A stretch of DNA of 64,000 nucleotides from Syntrophobacteraceae bacterium. Lineage in GTDB: Bacteria; Desulfobacterota; Syntrophobacteria; Syntrophobacterales; Syntrophobacteraceae. A program made the translations under genes and the position numbers. Below are positions 36,862 to 45,694 of this stretch, piece by piece. The DNA lies in NCBI GenBank assembly GCA_025453975.1, contig JALOPI010000012.1, positions 25,228-89,227 on the forward strand, read 5' to 3'. Each line of letters opens with the position of its first letter. Position 1 is the first letter of the stretch. Under the pieces are notes generated by a model. The model did no database searches. It had not been told where the DNA came from and saw nothing but the letters and a program-made list of their open reading frames with translations.

Positions 36862-38553
36862 GTGTCAGACATTGAGCATTCCAGCGATGAAGAATGGGAA
36901 AGACTGCCTCCCCTGGAGATCGGACGGAGGCTCATGTCGCTTCCTGCCCGACGAAGGCTGGAGATCATCCTGAGCCGTCCGGACCCTGAGCAGGTCGTTT
37001 CCCGCATGGCGGAGCAGGATTTCTTTCTGACGGTCAAGGAGATCGGCCGTGAGGATTCCCTTCCTCTCCTCGCCCTGGGGACCATGGATCAGCTCGGCCA
37101 TCTGTTCGATATTGAATGGTGGAGGAAGGATACCGTTGTCATAGGCTCCGCCCTGGAGTGGCTGGATCTCCTCCGCCGCGCGGGAGAGGGGAGGCTCCTT
37201 GCCTGGCTGTACCAGGTCGATTTCGAGCTCCTCACGCTGCTGTTCAAGCGTTGGATCCAGGTCGTCATGATTCCGGAGGATGTGGACCTGGTCGAAGCCC
37301 GGGGCGATCTCCCGCCCCACACCATCGACGACCAGTTCTTCTGGGAGTGCAGCTACCCACAGTATGAAAGCCTGGCGCACCATGTGCTCGGTCTCCTGTT
37401 TGAAGCTCACCAGGGCTTCTACCTTGAGCTCATGAACCACATCCTGTGGCTTCCGGATGCCGAGTGCGAGGAGGCGGCCTACCGGTTTCACCGGGGCCGT
37501 CTCGAAGACCTCGGGGTGCCGGATTTCTATGATTCACTGGCCATCTACCGCTCGCCCCGTCCCCAGGAGCTCGGGCGAGGAAGGTTCGCCGCGGAGCCCC
37601 CCGTCGAGGGGGCTGCCCCATCTTTTGCCCTGACCGTGACCGGCGAAGGGGATCTGTTCAGACGCTGTCTCGCGGAGATCGACGACAGGCGTCTTCTCGA
37701 CACGCTGGGGATGGAGCTGGCCAGTCTGGCCAACAAAGTGCTGGTGGCCGACGAGATGCCTCCCGATGACCCTCGGGCTCTGCCGCGCGCCGCCGAAAAG
37801 GCTGCGGCGTATGTCAACCTGGGGCTGACGGAGCGAAGTCAGGACAGCCCGACAGCGGCCCAGGCTCTGCTGAGGGAGATCTACCTTGAAGATCTGTTTC
37901 GGCTGGGGAGCGGGATGGTCTCCAGGGTCCAGCGCCGGGTCGTCGGCCTGATCGAGGGCGGCTGGATCTCCGGCTGGCCGCACAGAATCCAGTGCCTGGA
38001 TCCGGAATGGCATGAATGGGTCGAGAGGATCCTTCAACGGACGCCTCAGCTCCGCCGTGAAGGGGAGAGGTTCGTTGTGGGAGGCCGGGAGGATGTCTTC
38101 AGGACCCCCCGAGATGTTGCAGAAGCTGAGCGCCGGATCGATGTGCTGGTCGTCATGGGGCGTCTCCTGAATTCCCTGCTGGACCAGGAGGGGCCGCCCG
38201 ACTGGGATCTATGGTCCGAAAGCCTGATTTCACGGATGGAGAATGTCACCCTGGGCTCAATGATCTGGACGGCCGCCTCCCGGGCCATCCTCGAAGGCGA
38301 ATGGCGGCTGGCGCCGCTTCCGGCTTCCCAATGGGCCGCTGCATGGCCCGCCCTGCATCCCGCCGATTTCGAGGGCGTCATTGGGAACTGGGTGGTCTCC
38401 GTTTTGAGGGAGCCGGATCAGATCGAGCTGACTCAAACCTACCTGGGCCCCATCCATGACGAGTATGCCCGGCAGAGGCGCTCGATCCTGGAGGCGGGAA
38501 GTGCGGTGCCGGACCCCCGGCTCATGGGCTTTTTCCTCTTCACCGATGGATGA
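36862..38553 (+). CDS. DUF6178-like protein, unknown function
   Basis: A 563-aa protein with no signal peptide or clear membrane segment. Features I can see: PPLEIGRRLMSLPARRRLEIILSRPDPEQVVSRMAEQDFFLTVKEIG at the start, then WEC/YESLAHHVLGLLFEAHQGFYLELMNHILW, ALLREIYLEDLFRLG and a C-terminal WAAAWPALHPADFEGVIGNWVVSVLR. I believe this belongs to DUF6178, a family mostly in deltaproteobacteria, on memory of the pattern, not on a search. GTG 36862 has GGAGAGG eight bases before it; the ORF track also offers 36700. Function is not known. Confidence 0.6.
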   Translation: MSDIEHSSDEEWERLPPLEIGRRLMSLPARRRLEIILSRPDPEQVVSRMAEQDFFLTVKEIGREDSLPLLALGTMDQLGHLFDIEWWRKDTVVIGSALEWLDLLRRAGEGRLLAWLYQVDFELLTLLFKRWIQVVMIPEDVDLVEARGDLPPHTIDDQFFWECSYPQYESLAHHVLGLLFEAHQGFYLELMNHILWLPDAECEEAAYRFHRGRLEDLGVPDFYDSLAIYRSPRPQELGRGRFAAEPPVEGAAPSFALTVTGEGDLFRRCLAEIDDRRLLDTLGMELASLANKVLVADEMPPDDPRALPRAAEKAAAYVNLGLTERSQDSPTAAQALLREIYLEDLFRLGSGMVSRVQRRVVGLIEGGWISGWPHRIQCLDPEWHEWVERILQRTPQLRREGERFVVGGREDVFRTPRDVAEAERRIDVLVVMGRLLNSLLDQEGPPDWDLWSESLISRMENVTLGSMIWTAASRAILEGEWRLAPLPASQWAAAWPALHPADFEGVIGNWVVSVLREPDQIELTQTYLGPIHDEYARQRRSILEAGSAVPDPRLMGFFLFTDG

Positions 38554-38881
38554 GGCCGCCCGGCGGTTTGATGGCCTCGGGACGCTCATGGATCTTGACT
38601 TTGGCGGCATGCTTTTTGATAATGTCGATGAATTTTCAGGCCGTGCTTGCGCCTGGCCCTCGACTGGAGTCGAGGCTTCTGACAAGGGCTCCCGAGATGT
38701 GGGAGCGTCCGCAGCGTGATCCGTTCAAATGACTGTATTCCATCGTTCCAAACCGCGTCCTCACTGAATTTTCGATGTGCCGCCCATCGCCCCCGGGCGA
38801 GGGTCGATGACGGCGGCGCGCGCAGAGGACCGGGGAGCGTTCCGGTAAAGGTCATCAATCGTTTGCAGAGGTGGGACCCCC
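38554..38881. other. 328-bp intergenic region with STPK promoter
   Basis: No gene is apparent. A good sigma-70-type promoter at 38595-38623 reads toward the Ser/Thr kinase. The 250-nt leader is otherwise featureless to me. Confidence 0.45.
38595..38623 (+). promoter_or_regulatory. Promoter of the Ser/Thr kinase gene
   Basis: TTGACT (38595-38600), exactly 17 bp, GATAAT (38618-38623), five of six -10 bases matching. Confidence 0.5.
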
Positions 38882-41728
38882 ATGCTTCACCCCAGCGATC
38901 TCATCGGAAAACAGATCGACCAGTTCAGGCTCGACGATTTCATCGCCAAGGGCGCCATGGGCATGGTGTTCAAGGCATTCGACACCGTGCTGGTGAGAAC
39001 GGTAGCGCTCAAGCTCATCTCCAGGCAGCTCCTCGAGGAGCTGACGCAAGAGGAAGTCTCCATCCGCAAGGAGGCTCGGAACCAGCTGATTCAGGAGGCG
39101 AAGACAGCCGGTCGGCTGAATCATCCCAATATCTTGACGATTTACTCTTATGGGGAAACGGACGATTTCGAATACATCTGCATGGAGTATCTTAAGGGCA
39201 GAACGCTGAGCCAGGTCCTGTCCGAAAAGAAGGTCATCGATGTCGATCATTCCATCCCCATTCTCGAGCAAATCCTCCTCGCCCTGGAAGCAGCCAGCAA
39301 GGAGGGGATCGTCCACCGTGACATCAAGCCTTCGAACATCATGATCACCGAAGACGGGCGGGTGAAGGTCATGGATTTCGGGATCGCCAAACTGCCGTCC
39401 TTTTCCATGACCACCACGGGAACCGTCCTGGGTACGCCTTACTACATGTCTCCGGAGCAGATAACGGGGCATAGGGTGGACATCCGGTCGGACATCTTTT
39501 CGGTGGGTGCGGTGCTGTATCAGATGGTCACGGGGGAGCGTCCCTTCGAGGCCACCAATACAGCCACTCTGGCCTACAAGATCGTCCAGGTGGATCCCAT
39601 CCCCCCCGACGTGATCAATGTCCACGTCCCCTACGCCCTGAGCCTGATCCTCAAGAAAGCCCTGGCCAAGGCCCCCTCCGAGCGCTACCAGATCCCGTTC
39701 GAGATGATGCAGGACTTGAAGGCTTTTAAGGAGAAAAAGCCGCTGCCGAGCCAGGTGGGCTCCAGTGCTTCGTCCTCCCATGCGAAGGGCTGGAACGGCT
39801 CCATCATCAAGGATGCGAGGATGGCCTCGGCATCGGCGGGCATCCAGGGATCTCCCGATGGATATGAGGCCGCCGTGACGGGGGAAGTATCGTCGCCCAG
39901 GATTCGCGTCGTCGAATTCCGCCGTCCAGGTGGGGCCGGGGGAACCGGTGAGGCTCCGCAGCCGCCGGTCCATGGGGAAGATGACTGCTGGATATCGCCC
40001 GAAGGCGAAGATCCCACCCTGCAGGCCACCCTGGATGGGGAGCAGCTTCCCTCAACGAGGCATGTGGCCCAACTGGTTCCCAGCCTCATCGGGAGTGAAC
40101 GGTATCCAGCCCACGACCACAAGCGCTATCGGTTCGTCGGCATCCTCTTCGTCCTTGTCGTCGTGGCCGGCTTCTGGTACGTGGCCTTCAATGCCTTTCG
40201 CGAGATCCGGGGAGTGGGCAAGTCACCTGTCGGTTCCGGCGGCACCCTTCCGGATGTGAAGACCCAGCTGCCCGCCTCCGCGGCCCTCTCACCTCCGGCG
40301 ACGAGTCAGGGCGATGCTTCTCCCGGGACTCACGCAGCCTCGTCGTCTGATGAGTCCTCGGGGTCGGCTTCCGTTGAGCGGCTCATCCAGGAGGCCAAGA
40401 GCCTGTGGCCGTCCGATCCCGCAAAGGCCCAGAAGCTTTTGGAAAAAGCCGTCTCGCTGCAGCCGGATCATTTCGAGGCGTCGTTTCAGCTGGCCCGGCT
40501 CCTGGCCCACCGCATGGACTATGCCGCAGCCAGACAGCAGTATGAAAAGACTCTGCTCCTCAATAAGTCAAACCCGGAAGTCTACTTCAATCTCGGGCAC
40601 ATTCATCTCACGCAGGGAGATTACGACGCGGCCATCAAGAATCTCGAAGCCTGTCTGGCTCTCCATCCGAGCTACAAGGACGAGGTTCTCGCCAACCTGG
40701 GGATCGCCTATTTGAAGACAGACCGCCTCGATCAAGCCAGGGAGGCTTTCAGGAAGGCCGTGGAGCTCAATGCGGCCAACGCCGTCGCCAAGGCGCACCT
40801 GGCCGCCCTCTCGTCAGAGGAGGCCGGGGGGAGCGCTCCAAAGCCGACCGAGGAAGGGAAGGCAGCTTCGAGTGTGGATCTGCTGGTGGCTCAGGCCAAG
40901 AACCTGATGGAGGATGACCCGTCCCAGGCCAGGAAGCTTCTGGATGAAGCCATCCAGAGGGATCCCAACGGCTTTGAAGCGATCTTCCAGCTGGGCCGGC
41001 TTCTGACTTTTCAGAAGGATTATCCAGCCGCTATCCAGAACTATGAAAGGGCTCTTTCCCTCAACCCCGCGTCAGCGGACGCCCTTTTCAATCTGGGATA
41101 TATCCATCTGGTGTCCAGGAATTACGACCAGGCCATCCAGTATTACGAATCGTGCCTGGCCCTCGGTCCTCCTTACCGCGACGAGGTCCTCACCAACCTG
41201 GGTCTCAGCCATCTCAAGAAGGCCAATCCGGCCAGGGCACGGAAGCTCTTTGAAGAAGCCCTGGAGATCAACCCGGAGAATCGAGTGGCTCAGGGATATC
41301 TGCGCAATATGGATAAGCCGCGGCAAAGCCGGTTGGACATTCAGTTGCCGGGAGCGCCAGGCGAGGTCGGGAGCCGCCAGGCGCCATCGTTGAGCGCTGC
41401 GGACCCGAAGCCTGCCGAAGCGAAGCCCGCCACTCCGCAGCCGCTGGAGGGGGATTATCTCGTGGAGGGTGTGAATCCGAGCGGCAGCACCTACAAGGGC
41501 AAGGCTTCCTTGAAGCGTGAAGGAAACGGCTTCATCGTCACCTGGGTCATCGCCAACGTCAAGTTCTCGGGAAAGGGCAGCATGAACGGAGACATTCTGG
41601 CGGTGAACTGGCAGACCTCCACGGGTCAGTCCGGCTCCGTGAGCTATCAGCTCGGCCAGGACGGGACCCTGAGGGGAAGCTGGGCCGATGGCATGGGTGG
41701 AGAAACCCTGGTTCCCGTGCGTCGCTGA
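38882..41728 (+). CDS. Membrane Ser/Thr protein kinase with TPR repeats
   Basis: A 948-aa Hanks-type kinase. The kinase domain (about 14-280) has the ATP-binding glycine loop IAKGAMGMVFKA (first Gly replaced by Ala), the VAIK-like lysine in TVALKLIS, HRDIKPSN near residue 143, DFG, and SPEQ in place of APE. A proline/glycine linker and one membrane helix near residues 417-437 (FVGILFVLVVVAGFWYVAF) follow. The periplasmic part carries two blocks of TPRs (roughly 490-650 and 690-810), of the form AARQQYEKTLLLNKSNPEVYFNLGHIHLTQGDYDAAI. It ends in a beta-rich domain (GDYLVEGVNPSGSTYKGKASLKREGNGFIVTWV) of about 90 residues. It probably senses something outside the cytoplasm. Confidence 0.9.
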   Translation: MLHPSDLIGKQIDQFRLDDFIAKGAMGMVFKAFDTVLVRTVALKLISRQLLEELTQEEVSIRKEARNQLIQEAKTAGRLNHPNILTIYSYGETDDFEYICMEYLKGRTLSQVLSEKKVIDVDHSIPILEQILLALEAASKEGIVHRDIKPSNIMITEDGRVKVMDFGIAKLPSFSMTTTGTVLGTPYYMSPEQITGHRVDIRSDIFSVGAVLYQMVTGERPFEATNTATLAYKIVQVDPIPPDVINVHVPYALSLILKKALAKAPSERYQIPFEMMQDLKAFKEKKPLPSQVGSSASSSHAKGWNGSIIKDARMASASAGIQGSPDGYEAAVTGEVSSPRIRVVEFRRPGGAGGTGEAPQPPVHGEDDCWISPEGEDPTLQATLDGEQLPSTRHVAQLVPSLIGSERYPAHDHKRYRFVGILFVLVVVAGFWYVAFNAFREIRGVGKSPVGSGGTLPDVKTQLPASAALSPPATSQGDASPGTHAASSSDESSGSASVERLIQEAKSLWPSDPAKAQKLLEKAVSLQPDHFEASFQLARLLAHRMDYAAARQQYEKTLLLNKSNPEVYFNLGHIHLTQGDYDAAIKNLEACLALHPSYKDEVLANLGIAYLKTDRLDQAREAFRKAVELNAANAVAKAHLAALSSEEAGGSAPKPTEEGKAASSVDLLVAQAKNLMEDDPSQARKLLDEAIQRDPNGFEAIFQLGRLLTFQKDYPAAIQNYERALSLNPASADALFNLGYIHLVSRNYDQAIQYYESCLALGPPYRDEVLTNLGLSHLKKANPARARKLFEEALEINPENRVAQGYLRNMDKPRQSRLDIQLPGAPGEVGSRQAPSLSAADPKPAEAKPATPQPLEGDYLVEGVNPSGSTYKGKASLKREGNGFIVTWVIANVKFSGKGSMNGDILAVNWQTSTGQSGSVSYQLGQDGTLRGSWADGMGGETLVPVRR

Positions 41729-41808
41729 CAGGGGCAAACAGCACGGATTTCTGGCTCTCGTTGCGAACCCTCGGAATGGAGACCACCCGAAACGGAAGGA
41801 TGTGGTGA

Positions 41809-42249
41809 ATGAGACCAATGGTTGAGAAGGCTCTCTGGGCTGTGCTGGGGATGACCCTTCTGGCGAGCTGCGGCTTCACGTCCGGGACCCAGGTCCAGAG
41901 GACCATGCTGACATCCCCACCCACGGTGGAACGGCCCGCATTCATTTTCCATCGCGTGGTGGCCGGCGAGACCATGGGTACCATTGCTCGCTATTATTCC
42001 GGAAAGGAAAGTGCCTGGCGTGAGATCGCCGATGCCAATCCCGGCCTGAGCCCGTTCAAATTGAAGGCGGATGAGATCGTCAAGGTGCCCGTGGCCGTTG
42101 CCACGGTGAACCAGGAGCAGCCCGCCACCTCCACGGCGGCCAGAAAGCCCAGGAAGCCCCCGACCAAGTCGGGAGCCTCCGCGGCGGACCCCACGGAGCT
42201 GGATGAGGAGGTGGAGGAGAATTTCGAGCCCATATTCGGTCCCAGGTGA
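41809..42249 (+). CDS. LysM-domain lipoprotein
   Basis: A 146-aa protein with a lipoprotein signal: MTLLASC is a good lipobox around residue 21, so cleavage and lipidation by Lgt (also in this window) are expected. The middle holds one LysM domain: FHRVVAGETMGTIARYYSGKESAWREIADANPGLSPFKLKADEIVKVP. LysM domains bind the glycan chains of peptidoglycan. The tail is basic and then acidic and looks disordered. GAAGGA lies eight bases upstream of ATG 41809. It follows the kinase by 80 bp and may be part of the same operon. Confidence 0.85.
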   Translation: MRPMVEKALWAVLGMTLLASCGFTSGTQVQRTMLTSPPTVERPAFIFHRVVAGETMGTIARYYSGKESAWREIADANPGLSPFKLKADEIVKVPVAVATVNQEQPATSTAARKPRKPPTKSGASAADPTELDEEVEENFEPIFGPR

Positions 42250-42318
42250 TCTTCGGGCCCCCCTCCGGAACGTAGCCGGCAGGACTTTCAAGACCCGAGG
42301 CCGTCATTCATCCAGGTC

Positions 42319-42879
42319 TCAATCACTTTTCCAGACCTGTTTCTTCTCTTCGCTGGAGACGATCGCTCCCCTGGAGTCATAGAACACCCGCTTGACCGGA
42401 TTCCCACGCGCGTAGAGCACCTCGACTCTTGCATAGTTCCTGCGCGCCGCGAATGCGTCGGTATACCAGATCTCCTCCCTCTGCTTATGGCCCTTTGGGT
42501 CATAGTGGACCTCAATCCGGCTCAATCCCTGAGCTTCGGAATAGGCCTCGGTATAGAAGAACGAAGCCTTCCTCAAAATGGGACCCTTGAAGGTGCCAGG
42601 CTCGTAGTGCTGCTCTCTGCTGCCGATGCCGTCCCGTCGTGCCCGCTCTTCTGTGTAGTGATGCTCTATTTTGCGGATGCGCCCGAAGTGATCGTAATGT
42701 GTGACGGAGCGGACGATGCCTTCCTTGTAAGCCTGGTCGTCGGGTCCAGGGACTTCCTCCATGGTTTTGCCTTTGAACTCATTCCTGGGATTGACGATCC
42801 TTTCTTCTTTCGAGAAGCAGACCTCCGCGACACAATACGGGACCATCAGAATGGCCAAAATGCATACCAGTCGCTTCAT
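42319..42879 (-). CDS. Small exported protein with repeated Y/H-rich strands
   Basis: A 186-aa protein with a Sec signal (KRLVCILAILMVPYCVAEVCFS). The mature part shows about three loose repeats of a strand-turn-strand type: VTHYDHFGRIRKIEHHYTEERARRDG, EVHYDPKGHKQREEIWYTDAFAARRN, EVLYARGNPVKRVFYDSRG, reminiscent of MORN/YD-type repeats. I do not recognise the family. AAAGGAGAG precedes the start. It is convergent with the LysM gene and upstream of nothing obvious on its own strand. Confidence 0.6.
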   Translation of the reverse strand: MKRLVCILAILMVPYCVAEVCFSKEERIVNPRNEFKGKTMEEVPGPDDQAYKEGIVRSVTHYDHFGRIRKIEHHYTEERARRDGIGSREQHYEPGTFKGPILRKASFFYTEAYSEAQGLSRIEVHYDPKGHKQREEIWYTDAFAARRNYARVEVLYARGNPVKRVFYDSRGAIVSSEEKKQVWKSD

Positions 42880-43080
42880 ATCACTCTCCTTTCGCTCATC
42901 GGGGATCGGCAGTGCCTGTCAATGCCGTGGATTCAAGGGTCGGCACGGCTCAAAGAGAGCCTGAACCGTGGTTGTCCGAGTAAGCCTGCTGGCCGGGCCT
43001 TCTTTCGCTCAAGGCACGCTCCCGGGCTTCGTGACCATGAGCTGATGCATCCATGCCGCCGATGGCCCCTGGGAGTCGAT

Positions 43081-44115
43081 CTATGCTGCGGCAATGGCGT
43101 CGCGCGTTGACTCCTTGACTCTGTACATGGCAATGTCCGCGTACCCCAGGAGACCGACCTGGTCGGATGCATCCCCGGGGTAGGACGCCACACCAAAGGA
43201 CGCGGTGATGTGAAGGTCGATGCCCTCATCCGCCAGGAAGGTGGTTTCATTGATGAGCCGGCGCAGGTTTCCAGCGAATGCCAAGCCTTCATCCTTGCTC
43301 GACCCTGGCAGCAGGACGACGAACTCGTCTCCGCCATAGCGGAAAGGGATCACACCGGGCCTCTCCTGGCGGCGCAGCAGGTGACCAACTTCTCGAAGGA
43401 CCTTGCTTCCCCGGAGGTGGCCGTGAGTGTCGTTGACACGCTTGAAGTGGTCGAGGTCGAAAAAGACCATGGCGACCTCGTGCCCGCTCAGCCGCGCGCG
43501 GGCCAGTTCCTGATCGAGGGTATCATAGAGGTGCCGACAGTTGTAAAGCGATGTGTGGTCGTCGGTGATCACCAGACGCTGGGCGCGGTCAAAAAGGGCC
43601 GCGTTCTGGATGGCGATGGCGCCATATTCGGCCAGGGTTTCGAGGGCGCGCATGTCGAGGTCCGTGAACGCTGTCTCCTCCATGCGGTTGATGAGCTCAA
43701 TGACGCCGACGACCCGCTCACCGATCTTCATGGGCACGCAGATGATGGAGCGCGTGGTGAAACGGGAGGCTTCGTCGAAGCGGCTGCAGAAGCGCTCGTC
43801 CGCGCTGGCGTCCTCCAGGAGCACGCTCCTTCCGTTTTGGGCGACCCAGCCGGCAATGCCTTCCCCCACGCTGAGGCGGCTTCCGGCAAGGGTCTGGGCC
43901 GACGGCCCGACGGCGATCTCGAAGTGCAGGTGACGTCCGTCCTCTTCCATGAGGAGGAGGGACCAGCTCCGCGGCTTCAGGAGGGTCTCCACCTTCTCCA
44001 TGATGATCCGCAGCACTTCCGACAGATCGAGGGTGGATGTGAGGGTCCTGGCCAGATCGGAATATATCTGGTGCTCCTGCTTGAGTCTTTCATAATCACT
44101 GCCCGAGCACGGCAT
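43081..44115 (-). CDS. GAF-GGDEF diguanylate cyclase
   Basis: A 344-aa cytoplasmic signalling protein. A GAF domain (about 18-165; SVGEGIAGWVAQNGRSVLLEDASADERF) is followed by a GGDEF domain (about 180-340) with the active-site loop YGGDEFVVLLP intact, so it should make cyclic di-GMP from GTP. The allosteric I-site RxxD five residues before GGDEF is lost: the Arg is kept but Val replaces Asp (RPGV). Product inhibition at this site is therefore unlikely. The GAF ligand is unknown. The gene stands alone. Confidence 0.92.
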   Translation of the reverse strand: MPCSGSDYERLKQEHQIYSDLARTLTSTLDLSEVLRIIMEKVETLLKPRSWSLLLMEEDGRHLHFEIAVGPSAQTLAGSRLSVGEGIAGWVAQNGRSVLLEDASADERFCSRFDEASRFTTRSIICVPMKIGERVVGVIELINRMEETAFTDLDMRALETLAEYGAIAIQNAALFDRAQRLVITDDHTSLYNCRHLYDTLDQELARARLSGHEVAMVFFDLDHFKRVNDTHGHLRGSKVLREVGHLLRRQERPGVIPFRYGGDEFVVLLPGSSKDEGLAFAGNLRRLINETTFLADEGIDLHITASFGVASYPGDASDQVGLLGYADIAMYRVKESTRDAIAAA

Positions 44116-44362
44116 GGCATCCTTCCTTAAACAGTCTAAACAGGCGCGCGAGGGGCCGCTCCACGCTCAACCGGGGTATACGCCTCCCGGCGCATGTTAC
44201 ACGACCTTCGATCTGCTGCAAGAAGCTTCTCCTCGCTCGCCGCTCGGCTCCGAGCTTCCTGCCGAGAAGGTGTCAAGCCTGCCGGCACGGGCTCCTCCGA
44301 GGATGCTCCGGGTCGGCAGGTCATCCACGAGGTCTCGGGGGGATCGGGATGGGATCTGGGGG
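44116..44362. other. Intergenic region between mtaB end and GGDEF gene start
   Basis: 247 bases without a gene that I can support; ORFs here are shadows of mtaB on the other strand. No hairpin with a T-run was found. Confidence 0.4.
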
Positions 44363-45694
44363 TCATCCTCCAGACCGTCCATGGACCATCTCGCCCCGGA
44401 GCCCTCCCGGAGTGATGTCCAAGGGGCGAACCCGCACCTTCTCCCCCGGTGTCAGGTCCCTGGGGCCATGGAAATCGATCTTGAGATAGTTGGGGGTTGT
44501 TCCCCTCCAAAGAGGCGTTCCAGCCTCATGCTTTTCGACCAGCACCTCGAGGATCCGCCCTGTGAAGGATGCGGCGAACGCCTGCCGTTTCCGGACGCTC
44601 AGGTCCCTGAGTGCTGCGCACCTGGCTTTGAGGGTGGAGCCGTCGATTCTGTCCTTGAGGCTGAAAGCCGGGGTGCCGGGGCGGGGCGAGAACGGAAACA
44701 CATGCAGGTAGGTGACGGGAATTTCCTGAAGGAGATGCAGGGTATTCTCGAAGCGGGAAGGGCTCTCGCCGGGAAAGCCCACCAGCACATCGGCGCCGAG
44801 GGCCGAGTCGGGGAAGGCCTGGCGAAGCGACTGGATCAGGTCTCGATAGAGTCTGGCCCCATAAGGACGGCCCATGGCTTTCAAAACATCGTCGTCGCCG
44901 CTCTGGAGAGGGATGTGGAAGTGAGGGCAGATCTCGGGAATGGCTCGAAGCTCCCGCAGCAGTTCCTCGGTCCATTCCAGAGGCTCGAGAGAGCTGAGCC
45001 GCAGGCGGCCGGGGAGCCTGCCGACCTTCAGGCGCCGGAGGAGTGAGGCCAGGCTGTTGGCAGGTCCAAGATCGCGACCCCACTGCCCCAGATGGATCCC
45101 CGATAAGACGACTTCATGGAAGCCTTGCGAGAGGTATCGGTCCAGCTGGCTCCGGATGGCCGGCCCCGGCAGACTGCGGCTGCAGCCGCGGGTGTGCGGG
45201 ACGATGCAGTAGGTGCAGAAGGCATCGCAGCCGTCCTGGATCTTCAGAACCGCGCGGGACCGTCCCAGAGCCATCCGATGGACGCGGATCTCACGGAGTC
45301 CTCGAAGGGACCTGGGAGGAGTCACGGCGACGCAAGGCATTTGAAATGTGCCGGGCTCCCCCAGCCATTGGAGGATGTCGAGCTTTTCTCCATTTCCCAG
45401 AATATGGGTGGCCAGTGCTTCCGAGGTCATGCGATGGAGCTCCACGTGCACGTCACACCCCACGGCGACAACAGGTCCCGCCGGATTCGCCCGCCGGGCC
45501 CTGCGAAGGAGCTGTCTGGTCTCGAAGCTGGCCCGGGAGGTCACGGCACAGCTGTGAACGATGGTGAGATCCGGGGCCTCTCCCCGCCCGGCGATGGTGT
45601 ATCCGGCTTCGGTGAGAACCTCGAGGAAGAATGAGGATTCGAGCTGATTGACTTTGCAGCCCAGGGTGTGGATGGCGACTTTTTGGACGGTCAA
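44363..45694 (-). CDS. mtaB: tRNA t6A37 methylthiotransferase MtaB
   Basis: A 443-aa radical SAM methylthiotransferase that converts t6A37 of tRNA to ms2t6A. The UPF0004 domain has its three cysteines in LGCKVNQ, SCAVTSRA and GCDVHVE (usually GCYAQ). The radical SAM cluster is CDAFCTYC. HFHIPLQSGDDDVLKAMGR and DVLVGFPGE are typical; a TRAM-like C-terminus follows. The usual name for such sequences is MtaB rather than MiaB because of TLGCKVNxxES. It overlaps the mnmA stop by four bases, so the two genes are coupled and work on related tRNA sulfur chemistry. Confidence 0.93.
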   Translation of the reverse strand: MTVQKVAIHTLGCKVNQLESSFFLEVLTEAGYTIAGRGEAPDLTIVHSCAVTSRASFETRQLLRRARRANPAGPVVAVGCDVHVELHRMTSEALATHILGNGEKLDILQWLGEPGTFQMPCVAVTPPRSLRGLREIRVHRMALGRSRAVLKIQDGCDAFCTYCIVPHTRGCSRSLPGPAIRSQLDRYLSQGFHEVVLSGIHLGQWGRDLGPANSLASLLRRLKVGRLPGRLRLSSLEPLEWTEELLRELRAIPEICPHFHIPLQSGDDDVLKAMGRPYGARLYRDLIQSLRQAFPDSALGADVLVGFPGESPSRFENTLHLLQEIPVTYLHVFPFSPRPGTPAFSLKDRIDGSTLKARCAALRDLSVRKRQAFAASFTGRILEVLVEKHEAGTPLWRGTTPNYLKIDFHGPRDLTPGEKVRVRPLDITPGGLRGEMVHGRSGG

